Positions 11,969-22,538 of a stretch of 64,000 nt of DNA are shown in pieces (position 1 is the first letter of the stretch; every line of letters starts with the position of its first letter). The position numbers and the translations under genes were made by a program. The DNA is taken from positions 256,018 through 320,017 of the forward strand of contig NW_004797523.1 in NCBI RefSeq assembly GCF_000002075.1. Direction: 5' to 3'. This DNA comes from Aplysia californica (taxonomy: Eukaryota > Mollusca > Gastropoda > Aplysiida > Aplysiidae). The notes under the pieces are model-generated. The model was not told the origin of the DNA and did not search any database. It saw only the letters and a program-made list of their open reading frames with translations.

Positions 11969-12282
11969 CAGTGCAGCCTCTCTATAATTACATCTTCGGG
12001 ACCAGAAAAAAATGTCGTTACAGAGAGCTGACGTTATAGAGAGTTGACGTTACAGAGAGTTGACGTTATAGAGAGTTGACGTTACAGAGAGTTGACGTTA
12101 CAGAGAGTTGACGTTACAGAGAGTTGACGTTACAGAGAGTTGACGTTACAGAGAGTTGACGTTATAGAGAGGCAACCAAAAATGACTAAATATATATATC
12201 AGGAAAAAATCGGGACTAGGGCACCATGTTGCTATACAGGTAATGTCGTTGTATCGAAGGTCATTATAGAGAGGCTGCACTG
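11969..12282. mobile_element. Tigger/pogo-like MITE with internal minisatellite
   Basis: Ends CAGTGCAGCCTCTCTATAAT and its inverse, with TA at the right and a mutated CA at the left. About nine 16-bp units GAGTTGACGTTACAGA fill 12,028-12,170. The unit resembles the sub-terminal CGTTACAGAGAG of the element's own end. Confidence 0.75.
12028..12170. repeat. 16-bp minisatellite, about 9 units
   Basis: Tandem GAGTTGACGTTACAGA with an ACAGA/ATAGA alternation between units; lies inside the MITE at 11,969-12,282. Confidence 0.9.
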
Positions 12283-12309
12283 TATATTCTGAGAAGATTT
12301 TTAGTTTAT

Positions 12310-12500
12310 ATTTTACTCTTAGTAAGTTTTACCACACTTGCAACACTGATAGGTCATATAAGTGCTGAAGATTAAAGGTGTTATACGGGAGCAACATACC
12401 GAGAAAAAGGAGGAGGAGGAGATAGGATTATAGTCCCAGAGGTCTGATATGAAAGAAGGAGCAAACCATATCAGAGTGCACGCTAACCACCAACTTTCTG
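12310..12500 (-). repeat. SINE-B copy
   Basis: Minus strand, tail at low end (GTGTGGTAAAACTTAC), then the GGTCATATAAGTGC hairpin arm and the AGGAGCAAACCATATC block that marks SINE-B. Confidence 0.7.
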
Positions 12501-12890
12501 GGAAACGATAGAGGCTATTTAGGAATAGGATGAATTTCTCAGAGTGCCGTAAAACAAGTACTAAAACTAAAGACATAATTAAGATGAAGAATATGTTGGC
12601 ACCCTAAAAATAAGATTAGATCTAGTAAAGCGGCACATTTTCCTTATTTATTGTCTTCAATATAACTGAAACAAGATCAATGACATTTTACAAGGATACA
12701 CAGAGTAAGGTTGGGGCCTTTAAAATGTGGATGTACAACAAGTCCGCAAAGATCAGTTGCAAAAACAGCAAATCAAACAAAGTACTCATTGTAATGTACT
12801 TGGAGTCCAGAAAGAACTCGTGAAAACAGCCCCCCCAAAATTAAACTGCATGTTTTGTGCAGATAATTGAGACACACACAGTGGATTACT

Positions 12891-13072
12891 CTGTCCCCGT
12901 GGTTTTATGCGCCCCGCATAATTTAGCAAAATTTGATCATTTTTTGCATAATTTCTGATTATTTATTTTCCTTCATCATTCTTTGTTAAAATTAACGGAA
13001 TCCCATAATTTCACATTTTTGGGCTCAGTTTGCATAATTTCAAAATTTTTTGGTATAAAACAGCGAGGACAG
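12891..13072 (+). mobile_element. CTGTCCCC MITE, copy 2
   Basis: Starts CTGTCCCCGTGGTTTTATGC and ends GAGGACAG, flanked by ATTACT at 12,885-12,890 and 13,073-13,078. Lies in the ADAR last intron. Confidence 0.82.
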
Positions 13073-13303
13073 ATTACTGGAAACAGTGCTGAAGGAGCAA
13101 ACCTCACCAGAGCACTCACCAACCACCCATGTAATGTAAGCATCTTTAACAAGCTAAACTGTTAAAAAGATACCAAATTTAAGATGAGGCTACTACTCGA
13201 GGGTAATGGACCGTTTAGCGTCTTCAATATGACCTGAACGGCATTAAAAGGGAAGCAAAAGCCAAATACGACAATTCTAGAGAGGGGTGTGCGACTGACT
13301 GAC

Positions 13304-13465
13304 CTGGGTGGTCCCAGAACGCCCTGTGAGGTGAGGGCGGGAAGTTTGCCGTAGAGTGCCAGGAACTCCCCGAACATTGCCTGCTTGCTCAGTTTGGACA
13401 CGCCCTCTTTCTCCGTCTTGCCAGTGGTCGGGTTGATCACTTCAATGCCTTCGTCACCCACGCAC
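13304..13465 (-). CDS. ADARB1: ADAR2-type adenosine deaminase, penultimate exon
   Basis: Encodes [20 protein letters not shown], then [20 protein letters not shown] and ends GVLGPPR across the junction. Human ADAR2 has VGDSAIEVINATTGKDELGR followed by ASRLCKHALYCRW. Donor GTCAGT, phase 2. On entry the exon needs a preceding codon ending TG, which would make the Trp of the family NW motif. The acceptor is set in a long (TG)n tract. No upstream ADAR exon, including the deaminase HAE and PCxxC zinc motifs, is seen in the window. Confidence 0.93.
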
Positions 13466-13466
13466 C

Positions 13467-13496
13467 TGCACACAGACACATGTACGTGAGCCAGTG

Positions 13497-13533
<37 letters not shown>

Positions 13534-13995
13534 ACACACACATCTGCACACAGACACATGAATATGTATGTGAACCAATGCACACACACACAGACACACA
13601 CACACACACCATTAAAACACACACACAAACACAACTCACACACACATATACATACACACACACAAACACACACACACATACACATCATTTACACACACAC
13701 ACACACACACACATTATGATGTGCACAGATACACACATACATGTAGTCACATAGTATGCAATGCACTCACACACATATTAGACACACGCATACACACACA
13801 CACACACTCACACCATTAAAACACACAAACACACATATTACAACACACACACACCATTAACACACATACACACACCCCTCCCCCTCTCACACACACACAC
13901 TCACACAATAAAAACATACACACACACACATACACAACCCCATAACCCCCCTCCCCCACCACCACACACACACATAACAACACACACAACACCCC
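13467..13995. repeat. (CA)n-rich tract, over 500 bp, up to the gap
   Basis: Interrupted (CA)n, that is (TG)n on the ADAR strand, running from the penultimate-exon acceptor to the N run. Confidence 0.95.
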
Positions 13996-14095
13996 NNNNN
14001 NNNNNNNNNNNNNNNNNNNNNNNNNNNNNNNNNNNNNNNNNNNNNNNNNNNNNNNNNNNNNNNNNNNNNNNNNNNNNNNNNNNNNNNNNNNNNNN
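13996..14095. other. assembly gap, 100 N
   Basis: Exactly 100 N, a conventional size for a gap of unknown length. (CA)n lies on one side and (GA)n on the other. It separates the ADAR 3' exons from everything at higher coordinates. Confidence 0.99.

Positions 14096-14146
<51 letters not shown>
14096..14146. repeat. (GA)n directly after the gap
   Basis: About 50 bp of pure GA; it may be part of why assembly stopped. Confidence 0.95.
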
Positions 14147-14148
<2 letters not shown>

Positions 14149-14479
14149 TGCTGGTATAATGCTACATGTATATTACATGTTTATATTGCGTTGCTGAAAA
14201 TGGTGAATCATTGAGTACTGTTTATAATTTCATCCACTTGCCGTGGAGGATGAACAGCGGAGTTGGTGTAGCATGACACGATGTATCTCATTTCACGTTC
14301 ATGTACGCACATTTTTGCTCTGTGTTGACATCTGGAACAATTTGAAGGAATTTGCACGAAAGTGGCAGCTGGATAAACGTTTCTGCTTCATCTTAAAAAA
14401 ACCAAAACCAAAACAAAATTAAACTGCATTCTGGAGTGATAATTTAAGCTAACTTTACTCTCCAGTTTTTAAAAATAAG

Positions 14480-14670
14480 TTTCAGTAAGATTTTTACGGC
14501 ACTTACAACCCAATAAGGTTATATAACTGCCGAAAATTAGAGGTGTTACAAGAGAGTAACAAACACAAAAACGAAGGAGAGATCAGGAGGAGATACCAGG
14601 ACAATAGATGTTTGATAGAAAAGAAAGAACAAACCACACCATAACACCCTCCAACCACCCACAGTTTTTG
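14480..14670 (-). repeat. SINE-B copy
   Basis: Full SINE-B body: tail with GTGCCGTAAAA, GTTACAAGAGAGTAACAAAC block, GGAGGAGATACCAGG block, and the head next to CCAACCACCCACAG. Confidence 0.75.
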
Positions 14671-15548
14671 TTTTTTGTTTTGTGCAAATGACATTAGTAT
14701 TAGCAGACATTAGATACTGATTTGCCAAATTATGCTCTTACAAGCAAAACCCCCGAATTAATGCTTGTACAATAGCTAATTTACATATGTGGAGTCCGCT
14801 TAAACTGAACCTTGTGGGACAACAGCACAGGATTTTCTTGTTTAGCAGGGGTTTTCGGCTTAGCTTAGAGAGGTGGCTCTTTATTTTCCTTCGGTTTACT
14901 GCTGTGTTCGGGTTTAAAGTGTTTGGTTTAAGCACACTCCACAGCATTAAGCTAAAGTTAAAGTAGAGACATCTCAGTGTATTGTCCACGTTCATTATAC
15001 CCTATTTGAATTTCCTGTTTAAGACTTAAGACATATTTTGTTGAGCCCACAACTAACTAAACTTGACTCTTGTGAGTGGAGGGTTACTCCGCTTCTCCCT
15101 TGGCATAAAATACCATCCAATTTTTTTTGGGCAAATGCTGCAAAAAAAATAAATTTCCCTGTCTCTCAGATTGATTGCTATGCATGCAGCAATAAAACCA
15201 AGGAAGCAATCAAAATCCATAGGTCGAGAAATAGAAATACAAACTCAAAACTACAACACCGTTACCTATCAGCTCACACCCCTTCTATCTCATCCAAATA
15301 TCCCTTTGGACACAAAGAGACAGCCTTTCATTTCAATATTTATACCAACGTTATGCTACCAATGCCAGATCTGACCAGAGAAAGCAAAGTTACTGCAAGA
15401 GAAATGAAATGTCTCTGCATTCTAACCATCATAATTCATAAGAAAAGAGAGGCAGAGAAATGACTACGTAAGACCATCTGCTACACGACAACACAGCCAC
15501 TTCATCTGTTTTCAGATCCATTTCCTGATCTTTTCTCGAATGATACCT

Positions 15549-15775
15549 GTAGGTTATGTATAAAAAGCCCAAAGAATTAAATGGTTCTGCCTCCTGTTAC
15601 GAATGTCACCTAGTCAGCCAGCCTCAAGAGCCCATAACAGCATGTACTCAGGCTACAAAGAAAGAGGTAGGCCATGCAGAAGACAGATTGAGAGCGTCAC
15701 AAAAACTCCGAGAAGCTACAACATCCCAATTGGAAGAGCTGCAGAGTTGGTCTACTACAACTACCATAGAAAACT
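15549..15775 (+). pseudogene. possible LINE C-terminal remnant
   Basis: The frame contains ERGRPCRRQIESVTKT then GRAAELVYY, reminiscent of the RGRP...W.D.V...A.E region after the reverse transcriptase in several LINE clades. No other domain is present. Confidence 0.3.
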
Positions 15776-15809
15776 GAATCTCCTTTTGTTTTGTTTTGTT
15801 TTGTTTTAC

Positions 15810-16147
15810 TGCGCTCACAATTACATAAAGTCATATAAAGAGTGCCAAGGGGTGAATGTCAACAGAGAAGTCCAAACGGGTAATCAAGCTTACTCTGCTC
15901 ACCTCTCTAGCCTCAACAGCACAAAATCTACTTTTGCTTTGACTATCAAGGCACCCCGGAAATAGCAGTTCACAAGAGAGTGACCAACATACAAAAGAAG
16001 TAGATCTAGAGAAAAAATGATGATAATAAGGATGAGGAAAGAAAAAGCAACTGTTCCCCTTTAGGCAGTTATGAGCATGACATTGATGAATCAGACCATT
16101 TACAATTCTACTGTGCATAAGAACATGTTATTATCCCCCTTTTGGGA
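15810..16147 (-). repeat. SINE-A copy
   Basis: Minus strand; the hairpin arms are damaged. The body blocks TCACAAGAGAGTGACCAAC and GAGCATGACATTGATGAATC match the other SINE-A copies. Confidence 0.75.
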
Positions 16148-16576
16148 AACTGAATCTCCCCTTGATGCTTCTGCAACAGAGGATGAAAATTGGTAATGGA
16201 ATGGATCAAACACAAGCTAAGCTATCCCCCGAAGGCTCTTAGAAAAATGTTCATTTAAGGAAATAGAGGCACATAGACAAAATAATGGTCATTTAGATTA
16301 GAGCAGGTAAAAGTAAGATAGACGGACAGAAGCCAAAAGAGGGAGAGACAAGAAGTAGGACTCACCAGCGGAACCCTCCAACGACTCACACAGAAAGGGT
16401 CACTTGGTTATAAAATATGGATCACATGACGGTACAGCAGCTCCACATATAATATACAAAAAAGATGAAATCTGTTTGGAGTTTGGTACATGTTTCAATA
16501 TTTTATTTACTAAACCATTTCAGCATTAAAAGCAATGAACATCAAGACACTGACCAGGTAACATTGGAGGGGGAGG

Positions 16577-16606
16577 GCGTAGGAGAGGGAGAGAGAGGGA
16601 GAGGGA

Positions 16607-16650
<44 letters not shown>

Positions 16651-16652
16651 AA

Positions 16653-16742
<90 letters not shown>

Positions 16743-16860
16743 GAGAGAGAAAGAGAGAGAGAGGGAGAGAGAGAGAGAGAGGAAAGAGAGAGAGAGGAAA
16801 GAGAGAGAGAGAGAGAGAGAGAGGAAAGAGAGAGAGGGAGAGAGGGAGAGAGGGAGAGCG
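16577..16860. repeat. (GA)n, about 280 bp
   Basis: Interrupted (GA)n; all open frames here are repeat artefacts. Confidence 0.95.
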
Positions 16861-17212
16861 ACAACAGGAAGGGGTGAAGTAAGACAGGCACAAAATGACA
16901 GCATCATGTTAACTTATGACGAACAAATTAATCAGTGACTTCGTATGATGACGTAAAACATGAGCATAATTGTGTAAGTGTTTTCAGGTAATCCTGAGGC
17001 TGCCATCAGAACTGTACAAAATCTTTCACAGCAGATTCAAAACGATATAACGCACACAGACAAGTTCCCCCTCTGCATATATATGGTCACTTCTAAGGAC
17101 AAGCAGACCAACCCACACGTGTTTCCAGAAATCTTGACCAACACCAAAAGTGGGCATTGCCCTACCTATAGACTATAGGAGAAGTTTGGTTTCATTGGTG
17201 AGTATATTTGTT

Positions 17213-18888
17213 GGGTGACCTTATTTAGGCCACATATGGCCTAAATAAGCTAAACCCCCCTCCCTTACCTTATTTAGGCCACACCTTTATACAAAGTCAC
17301 AGAAATATTCCTTTTGTGCTTATTGGGGTACAGTGCAGGGTGATTTTACCTGCAAGGATAATTGGACAAAATGGGCAATCTCTTTATTGCTAATGATCAT
17401 ATTTAGACAAATCCTATATCATTCTCTTTTTTTTCTTAACTGCTCATGGTTATTAAAGAGTAAGCCAACTAGGTAGTAGTTTATTGTTTTTAGCGCTTTT
17501 CTCAACGTAAAACGGATTCTGTAAAAAAAAAAAACCCCACACAACAATGACCTTATCTTTCTTTTTCAAAGTATTGTGCATATATTTGTGTGAAACTATA
17601 TATTCTATGCTTTCATGTACATGAAAAAAGCTAATAAAGGCAAGCAAAATGTTCTTCAGAGACATAGATCTAGTAGTAGGCCCACTGGAATTTTTTATAA
17701 ACCGGGAAAGATGACCAGAAAATAATAAAATTATTTTATGATCTTCACTTGCACTTGCAATTTTTTTGACAAATTATAGTCTACCTCATTGTCTTTTTTC
17801 CCCTCATTTTTCTTCACTATTCATGACAACTGGCATGTATTGTTTTCAGTTATTATCAAGAAAGTGGATAGGCGGACTACGGGGTCTATCTAGCCAAAAG
17901 GATAGGTGGACCCCGGGGTCTACCTAACAAAATGCTAGGTTTTAGGATGTGAACCCCGGAGTCAGCATAGTGAAAAAAGTAGTAGATCTAGGTTTAACTA
18001 AGGATCGGTGGACCCGGGGTCAACGTAGTGAAATAAGTAGATCTCAGTTTATTTTATAGTAGGACTGGCGGAGCCCGTGGTCAGCGTAGTGAAATTATAA
18101 GTAGATATAGGTTTAATTAAGGATTGGTGGACCCCGGGGTCAACGTAGTGAAATCAGTAGATCTAAGTTTAATTAAGGATTGGTGGACCCTGGGGTCAAT
18201 GTAGTGAAATAAGTACATGTAGATCTAGGTTTAATTTTAAGGATTGGTGGACCCTGGAGTCAACGTAGTGAAATAGGTAGGTTTAAGGTGGACCCCAGGG
18301 TCTACCTAACGAAATACTAGTTAGGTTTTTAGAATAGGTAGAATCTGCGGTCACCGTAGTAAAATAAGTAGGTTTAATCAAGGTGTCCCTGGGCTTAATT
18401 AAACCTTCTTATTCCTCTACGGCTATGGTGACTCCGGGGTCCACCAATCCTTTTAAAATGAACCCTACTTATTTCACTACGCTGACCCCGGGGTCCGCCT
18501 GTCCTAAAACCTAGTATTTCGCTAGGTAGACTCCGGGGCCCGGGGTCCACCTTAAACCTGCTTATTTATCACTACGTTGACCCCCGGGGTCCACCAATCC
18601 TTACTTAAACCAAACCTTATTTCATTACGGTGACTCCTGGGTTCACATCCTAAAACCTAGTATTTCGCTCTGCAGACCCCGGATCCTCTACAGGACTAAG
18701 CTATTATTAATTTGCAATTTTCACTGATTAGCATATTTTTTAAAAATATTGAATCAGAGACTAGCTGTCTAAAAAGTCCACTGCTAATGCTATTCTTTTC
18801 AAAGAAAACGGCACAATTTGATTTTATGACATGTTGAAAAAAAGAGTTTTAAAAGTATCCCAAAAATAACATAAAATGATTATATAGA

Positions 18889-18977
<89 letters not shown>

Positions 18978-20581
18978 TTTATTATGTATACTAAAAGGCT
19001 GAGCAGAGGCTTACAATGTAAATTCTGTGCTCTACAAGTAGAGAAAATCTTAAGTTTGCGCAAAAGAGATTTTAGAAAAAAAAGTTGGATCTAATTATTC
19101 TAATAAAAGTAAAAGTGATTGTTATGCTGAGATTTGTTATTATTGACTCTGGAAATGCAGTTACTTGCTGAATCTAAAAGTAACTAGAACTGTGCAATTC
19201 GTTTTATTTCAATTCCAAAGCCCAAAGGCATAGCAATAATAAGTTAGATCTAGATCTAGCAGTTGTAGGCTCTCTGGCTGCTTCTAGCATAGGCCTGCTA
19301 CTACTGATTCTAGACAGGGAATCTAGATCTTGCTATTGCCTGCACTATTAAAGTCAAATATATGGTAAAATAAAAACAAAACTGAATTTTTTAAAAATCA
19401 GAACATCCCAACTGCCATAGCCGCACATATTAATAGTTGGATAATGCGATACCGAAGCAACACGTTATATAAACCACAGTGTGCAGGGGAGAGCGAGGTG
19501 CCCGGTCGATTCGGTGGTTCGGCTTTCGTAGATCTATGCATTTTTTTACGGAAAGCCCTATTACTAGATCTATTAGTGTTGTGAAAACTTATACCTCTAC
19601 AACTCAGGCGTCAAAAGATGCTGGAAAATAATAATACGTCCTGAAGTTTCATAATTTATTTTTATACAGAATAACACAGTACAAAGCCAGTGGTTTTTAT
19701 TTCATCGAGTTATAAAAATAGCCTTCGTATTTAACAATTGCCTTTTTTTCACAAGCAAATTTTAATAGTTCTAGTTCTACCAAATCGATTTTCACGCGAA
19801 TTCAACCATTTTGATGATCTTTCTTTTCTTTTTAAAAAGATGTAGATCTAGGCCTGTCGGATGTGGCAGTGCGAATAACACTGAGTTGTTTAGATCTAGA
19901 TCTAGACCCATCAAAACACGAGGCTTCGTGGCCGATCACAAAAGTCTACGGGGCTTATCGAGGCCGATTCGCCCAGCCACGAGCACGTTCACTAAACTGC
20001 CTACTAGATAGAATATACTACCAAATATTCTCTACACGATCTTTTGCTACTACTACTACTAGGCCTACTAGCCTACATATGTACTACTACGAGACAGTAC
20101 GAGAGAGTGTCACTCAGGCTAAGATAGTGTAACTTTGACTCAGCCACGTAGTGTACACACTTTTTATACCCCAAATTTAACCCGGAAGTCCATTCGGAGG
20201 ATTTGACCTTTTCACTTAACCAAAGAGTGCCAAAATGGTAGCCTAGCTTTTGCCCCCCCATGAAGGAAAAATCTGGCCCTCATTCAAACCATTGGGATTG
20301 AGCAAAATTTTGCGTATTGTGCTTTGTTCTTACAATATTCAGTATGATTATGATTTATAAGTTGTACACTGAGACAAAACCGTACTAAATGAGAAAGGTG
20401 CTCCATTATGAAAGTGGAACGAACTCAGTTGCCCGAAAAGGGTAGTTTGAGCATGTGTGGCCTAAATAAGATAAACCCCCCTCCCTTACCTTATTTAGGC
20501 CACAGTCCACTGTGGCCCAAATAAGCTAAACCCCCCTCCCTTACCTTATTTGGGCCATATGTGGCCTAAATAAGCACTCCC
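17213..20581. mobile_element. Mutator-like non-autonomous element, 3.37 kb, 9-bp target duplication
   Basis: Left end GGGTGACCTTATTTAGGCC and, inverted at the right, GGGAGTGCTTATTTAGGCC. Each end carries CTTATTTAGGCCACATATGG as a small internal palindrome and the block TAAACCCCCCTCCCTTACC. The 9-bp direct repeat ATATTTGTT lies at 17,204-17,212 and 20,582-20,590, the length expected of Mutator-like elements. No transposase is seen. Inside are an inverted minisatellite (17,868-18,693) and a (GA)(TA)(TG) tract near 18,890-18,975. The rest is AT-rich. Confidence 0.78.
17868..18693. repeat. inverted-repeat minisatellite with GACCCCGGGGTC core
   Basis: Units of roughly 55-60 bp built from GGTGGACCCCGGGGTC, ACGTAGTGAAATAAGTAG, ATCTAGGTTTAA and TTAAGGATT. 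They run forward on the left and are reverse-complemented on the right, turning at about 18,378 (AGGTTTAAT...ATTAAACCT). Each unit core is itself a perfect 12-bp palindrome or a near version of it. The left arm is about 490 bp, the right about 300 bp. Confidence 0.85.
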
Positions 20582-20590
20582 ATATTTGTT

Positions 20591-22388
20591 CGGTAATAGA
20601 GAAAACTCTTGTCTTGTAAAGAAACTGAACAAGGGGCAAAAACTTTACCTTCGATTTTCTCAAAACAGCATTTTTTGGATAGCCCCCTTGTGCTTAAAAG
20701 CGACCATATATATAAAAACATGGGTACACAATGCTCTGGCTTTCTCAGGCAAGATGGTCTTCATTCTCCAAACTCACTATAGCAGACAAAATAGACAAAA
20801 GGAGCTACAAACTACAATGGGAGCTGGGAGAGAGTTTAAAAAACTTAGGATTAACCTGAGCTGGATGCTTTCAGGCGATTGTGTTGTAAAGAAAACACTT
20901 TACAGTTCATCTGCAAAAATTCATTTGAGTTATTAAAATTCAGTTAAAACGGTTAAGAATCCTTAATGGAAACCAGAAACCTGTACATGTTATATTAGTC
21001 ATATTAATGAATATTTATGGCCAGGAGATTTACGGTCATTCTGGGTGAGAGCTGAACCAATGGGGGAAAGAAAAAAAAAAAGAATGACTGAATCCATCAA
21101 AAAGAGCAATGAGAGATTTGCATACACCCACTGCAGTCAAGACTTTTAAAACTTGTAAAATTACTCATTCACACCGACTTAGCAGCAGATACAATAACAC
21201 ATTTTCTAGAAGTAGCATTTTCTTTCATTTCGCTTCCAAACAAAATTAGCGACACACTCCATTCCTCTGTTTACACGATTAACTTGCATGACAAAGGGAA
21301 ACAACTTAAATTATTCCAATAAAATAATCCAGTGCACAACAACTAGTTCATCCTACCCTTTTCTGAGACCAGTAAAACAAAAAGAACGAACCCCCCCTTC
21401 TAAAAGAATAAAATACGTGATCAAATTTGGCAAGGACGACTCTCACACATACACGCAAGTTGCCCACCAATAGTTTTTCATACGGAGGCAATTTGCAGCA
21501 CGTGTAGCATGTTCCACACACTTGGTCATCGATGAGGTTTCTGGATTCAAGCATTCTGTTCACAATGAGCAAATCTTAAAATTCTCACAACACACTTTCA
21601 TTGACAGGATGTTGGAACAATTGCATTTATTACATTATTCATTGTTACTGGATAAAAAATACACCTGTTCACAAACAGTACAAAATCATGTACAGTTCAG
21701 CAAATCAGTAATCTCACATTTGAAAAAACAAACAAAACACAAACAAACAAAAAACCCAACACAATTTCAGAGGGAAGAAAAACATTCCAATCAAATGTGC
21801 CAAAACGCTATGAAAAAAAAAAGCCTGAGCTTTTCGGACCTCAAAAAAACGCATGTGCAATGACTCCAAATTTACAGAACATTCTTTTCTAATACATCTT
21901 GCACCAAGATTTCAGTACAGCACAAATCGGGAAAATTTGTTAGAAATCCGGATTTCCAGATTTATCCTGAAATTCGGCACCTCTGCTTTTACTCCTACAA
22001 ATGACCAAATGTGAGGCGTGCTGACAAAATGAGTTGCTTCTCGCGATCCACAAATGGAGACATTGGCCAAAAATCGACACTGAGGTCAAATTTGTAGATT
22101 TTCTATTGATGCAATATTCTTAAAGTATAACATGCCTATCATAATTTCCTACTTATAGATTGTAAAAACTTCTCCTATAAGCGTGACGTATCTATTTCCA
22201 TAGGGCTTGAATCATATGAGTACTCATTTTGTCAGCGCGCTTCACAATTGATAAAACAAACCTAACAACATACACCTGATGGCAACATCTCTGGATGCAT
22301 TCCTAGAGAGAGAAGAGACGACGCAGCAGGGGAATGGAAGATATGAACACTACAGAACACAGCCACTTCATCCATTTTGCAGATTTAT
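20591..22388. other. 3' UTR and downstream flank of the ZCCHC8-like gene
   Basis: No coding homology. Contains the candidate polyadenylation signal at 21,626. The 3' end of the transcript is not determinable from sequence alone. Confidence 0.5.
21626..21631 (-). terminator. candidate polyadenylation signal for the ZCCHC8-like gene
   Basis: AATAAA on the minus strand about 760 nt beyond the stop codon. It would give a 3' UTR of ordinary length. The site is AT-rich and unproven. Confidence 0.3.
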
Positions 22389-22538
22389 CTATTTCTTGAT
22401 CTTGTCTCGAATGATGCTAATCAGATTCCTCATCTTCTCAAACGTGCCGGTGGAATCCGGAAGGTTCTCAAAGTTTATATGGTCCTCGATTCCAACTCCA
22501 AATTTGGTTGCATCAGGGAGACTGCTCTTCTCTCGTAC
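22389..22538 (-). CDS. ZCCHC8: ZCCHC8-like exon 13 (C-terminus, stop)
   Basis: Encodes SLPDATKFGVGIEDHINFEN and LPDSTGTFEKMRNLISIIRD and ends KIKK with a TAG stop. Human ZCCHC8 ends with PDMSKFATGITPFEFENMAE then STGMYLRIRSLLKN, the part reported to bind and stimulate MTR4. Acceptor CTTTTTAAAG. A SINE tail ends about 16 nt upstream of the exon. Confidence 0.95.
   Translation of the reverse strand, partial: VREKSSLPDATKFGVGIEDHINFENLPDSTGTFEKMRNLISIIRDKIKK

Larger units (their letters stand above)
14147..17203. other. intergenic; only SINEs, (GA)n and a possible LINE remnant
   Basis: Searched by eye on the minus strand for the ADAR2 segment expected before the penultimate exon (residues preceding NW); none seen. 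The 141-codon frame at 15,038-15,463 has no recognised domain. Confidence 0.55.

Noticed and set aside
13480-13754. His/Thr-rich open frames on both strands
   Set aside because: Translations of (CA)n beside the ADAR acceptor.
15038-15463. 141-codon open frame, plus strand
   Set aside because: No domain recognised and a composition like the surrounding intergenic DNA.
16510-16938. Long Ser/Leu- or Arg/Glu-rich open frames
   Set aside because: They are translations of (GA)n in several frames, as are those at 24.6-24.9 kb and 33.4 kb.
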